Source: Anthonomus grandis grandis (Eukaryota; Arthropoda; Insecta; Coleoptera; Curculionidae). Taken from it: DNA of 64,000 nt. Location: NCBI RefSeq assembly GCF_022605725.1, contig NC_065549.1, positions 20,737,614 to 20,801,613 of the forward strand, written 5' to 3'. Below, piece by piece: positions 63,481 through 64,000 of the stretch. The position numbers and the translations under genes are program-made. A model generated the notes under the pieces. That model had not been told where the DNA came from. It did not search any database and saw only the letters and a list, made by a program, of their open reading frames with translations. Positions within the stretch are counted from its first letter, which is position 1. Each line of letters opens with the position of its first letter.

Positions 63481-64000
63481 TAAATTATACTTTTAGATGG
63501 CCACTTTGATTATTAAAAAATGTTGAATTTAGTGTTATCAGATTTCTTGGTAAATGGTTGAATATTTTCTTGCTTTCATATGTAAGTGACTTTTTTACCA
63601 GTGCAGATCTTGGAAGCGTTAAAAGGTGATTTTGCTGCGTGTTGTGATGAGTGACAGGACCCTTGAGTGCAAAACGATTTTTAAAAATAAGAGTAGATGC
63701 TTCTGATATGAATAAAGATGTAAGAGTTAACATTTTGAGATCAATAAGTGTGTACAAGACTTTTTTAAAATTTATTCCAATACTAAAACGAACAGCTTTC
63801 TTTTAAATCATAAAAACCATATTTAAAAGTCCCGTATTGACAACACTCCAGAATGGCATTTCATACCTGAGGTGCAACTCAAATAATGAGAAATAGACTG
63901 TCTGTGCCAGCTGATCCCAATTCCTCCCTTACAATCTATATAACAAAATATTCTGATAAAAAGCTTTCTACTTAAGGTTAGTAATATGGTTTCAAAGCAT
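63480..64000 (-). mobile_element. LINE C-terminal fragment running off the window
   Basis: The minus strand reads FELHLRYEMPFWSVVNTGLL (about 63890), MLTLTSLFISEASTLIF, HHNTQQNHLLTLP and KKIFNHLPRNLITLNSTFF. This matches the C-terminal block of the copy at 47565-47999 (MRYGLPFWG...FMLETATLIHK...HNTRQ...RKIFNHVP). At least one frameshift lies near 63790. Confidence 0.7.

Overview
This window looks like a stretch of an AT-rich arthropod genome, most likely an insect. Genes are split by short GT-AG introns, about 60% of the DNA is transposon debris, and the two recognisable host genes are insect-type. The transposons are jockey/CR1-like LINEs with TTA-type tails, pogo/Tigger, P, mariner-like and Gypsy elements. 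A beetle is plausible but is an inference from the TE mix only.

Host genes. (1) A phosphorylase b kinase regulatory subunit beta gene (PhK-beta) lies on the minus strand and covers most of the window. Twenty coding exons were assembled by hand from 49177 down to 9339. Every junction is GT-AG, the reading frame stays open for 1017 codons, and it starts with a 14-nt coding exon. The last roughly 55 residues (terminal exon) were not found. (2) A secreted C-type lectin-like gene is on the plus strand, with four exons at 1977-9284 (213 aa). It converges on PhK-beta: its stop codon is 54 bp from PhK-beta exon 20. If the missing PhK-beta exon lies further left, the lectin gene is nested in the last PhK-beta intron. 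(3) A possible first coding exon of an unidentified plus-strand gene is at 56056-56071, behind a more GC-rich promoter-like stretch.

Layout. 1-500: LINE scraps. 1977-9284: lectin gene with LINE and foldback debris in its introns. 9339-9494: PhK-beta exon 20. 10990-15830: an old inverted-repeat DNA transposon invaded by a Tigger (11371-13607). 16038-16490: exons 19-18. 18420-22132: LINE debris and a second, truncated Tigger. 22871-24213: exons 17-12. 24925-26155: mariner-like and LINE remnants. 26537-26756: exon 11. 27128-29380: P element with TIRs and a 7-bp target duplication. 29574-31320: mariner-like element with long TIRs. 33054-33298: exon 10. 33800-38945: two LINEs and a Tc1 remnant. 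39540-41186: exons 9-5. 41479-44638: pogo-type transposon with an intact 704-aa transposase. 44728-44801: exon 4. 45400-48285: LINE. 48683-49177: exons 3-1. 49362-49820: MITE. 50102-53081: a giant foldback element. 53306-54480: Gypsy and THAP fragments. 55640-56071: promoter and first-exon candidate. 57960-64000: LINE fragments on both strands.

The four RT-bearing LINE insertions in PhK-beta introns are all antisense to the gene. The only intact transposase ORF is in the sense orientation in intron 4. No tRNA, rRNA, CRISPR or bacterial-type feature was seen.
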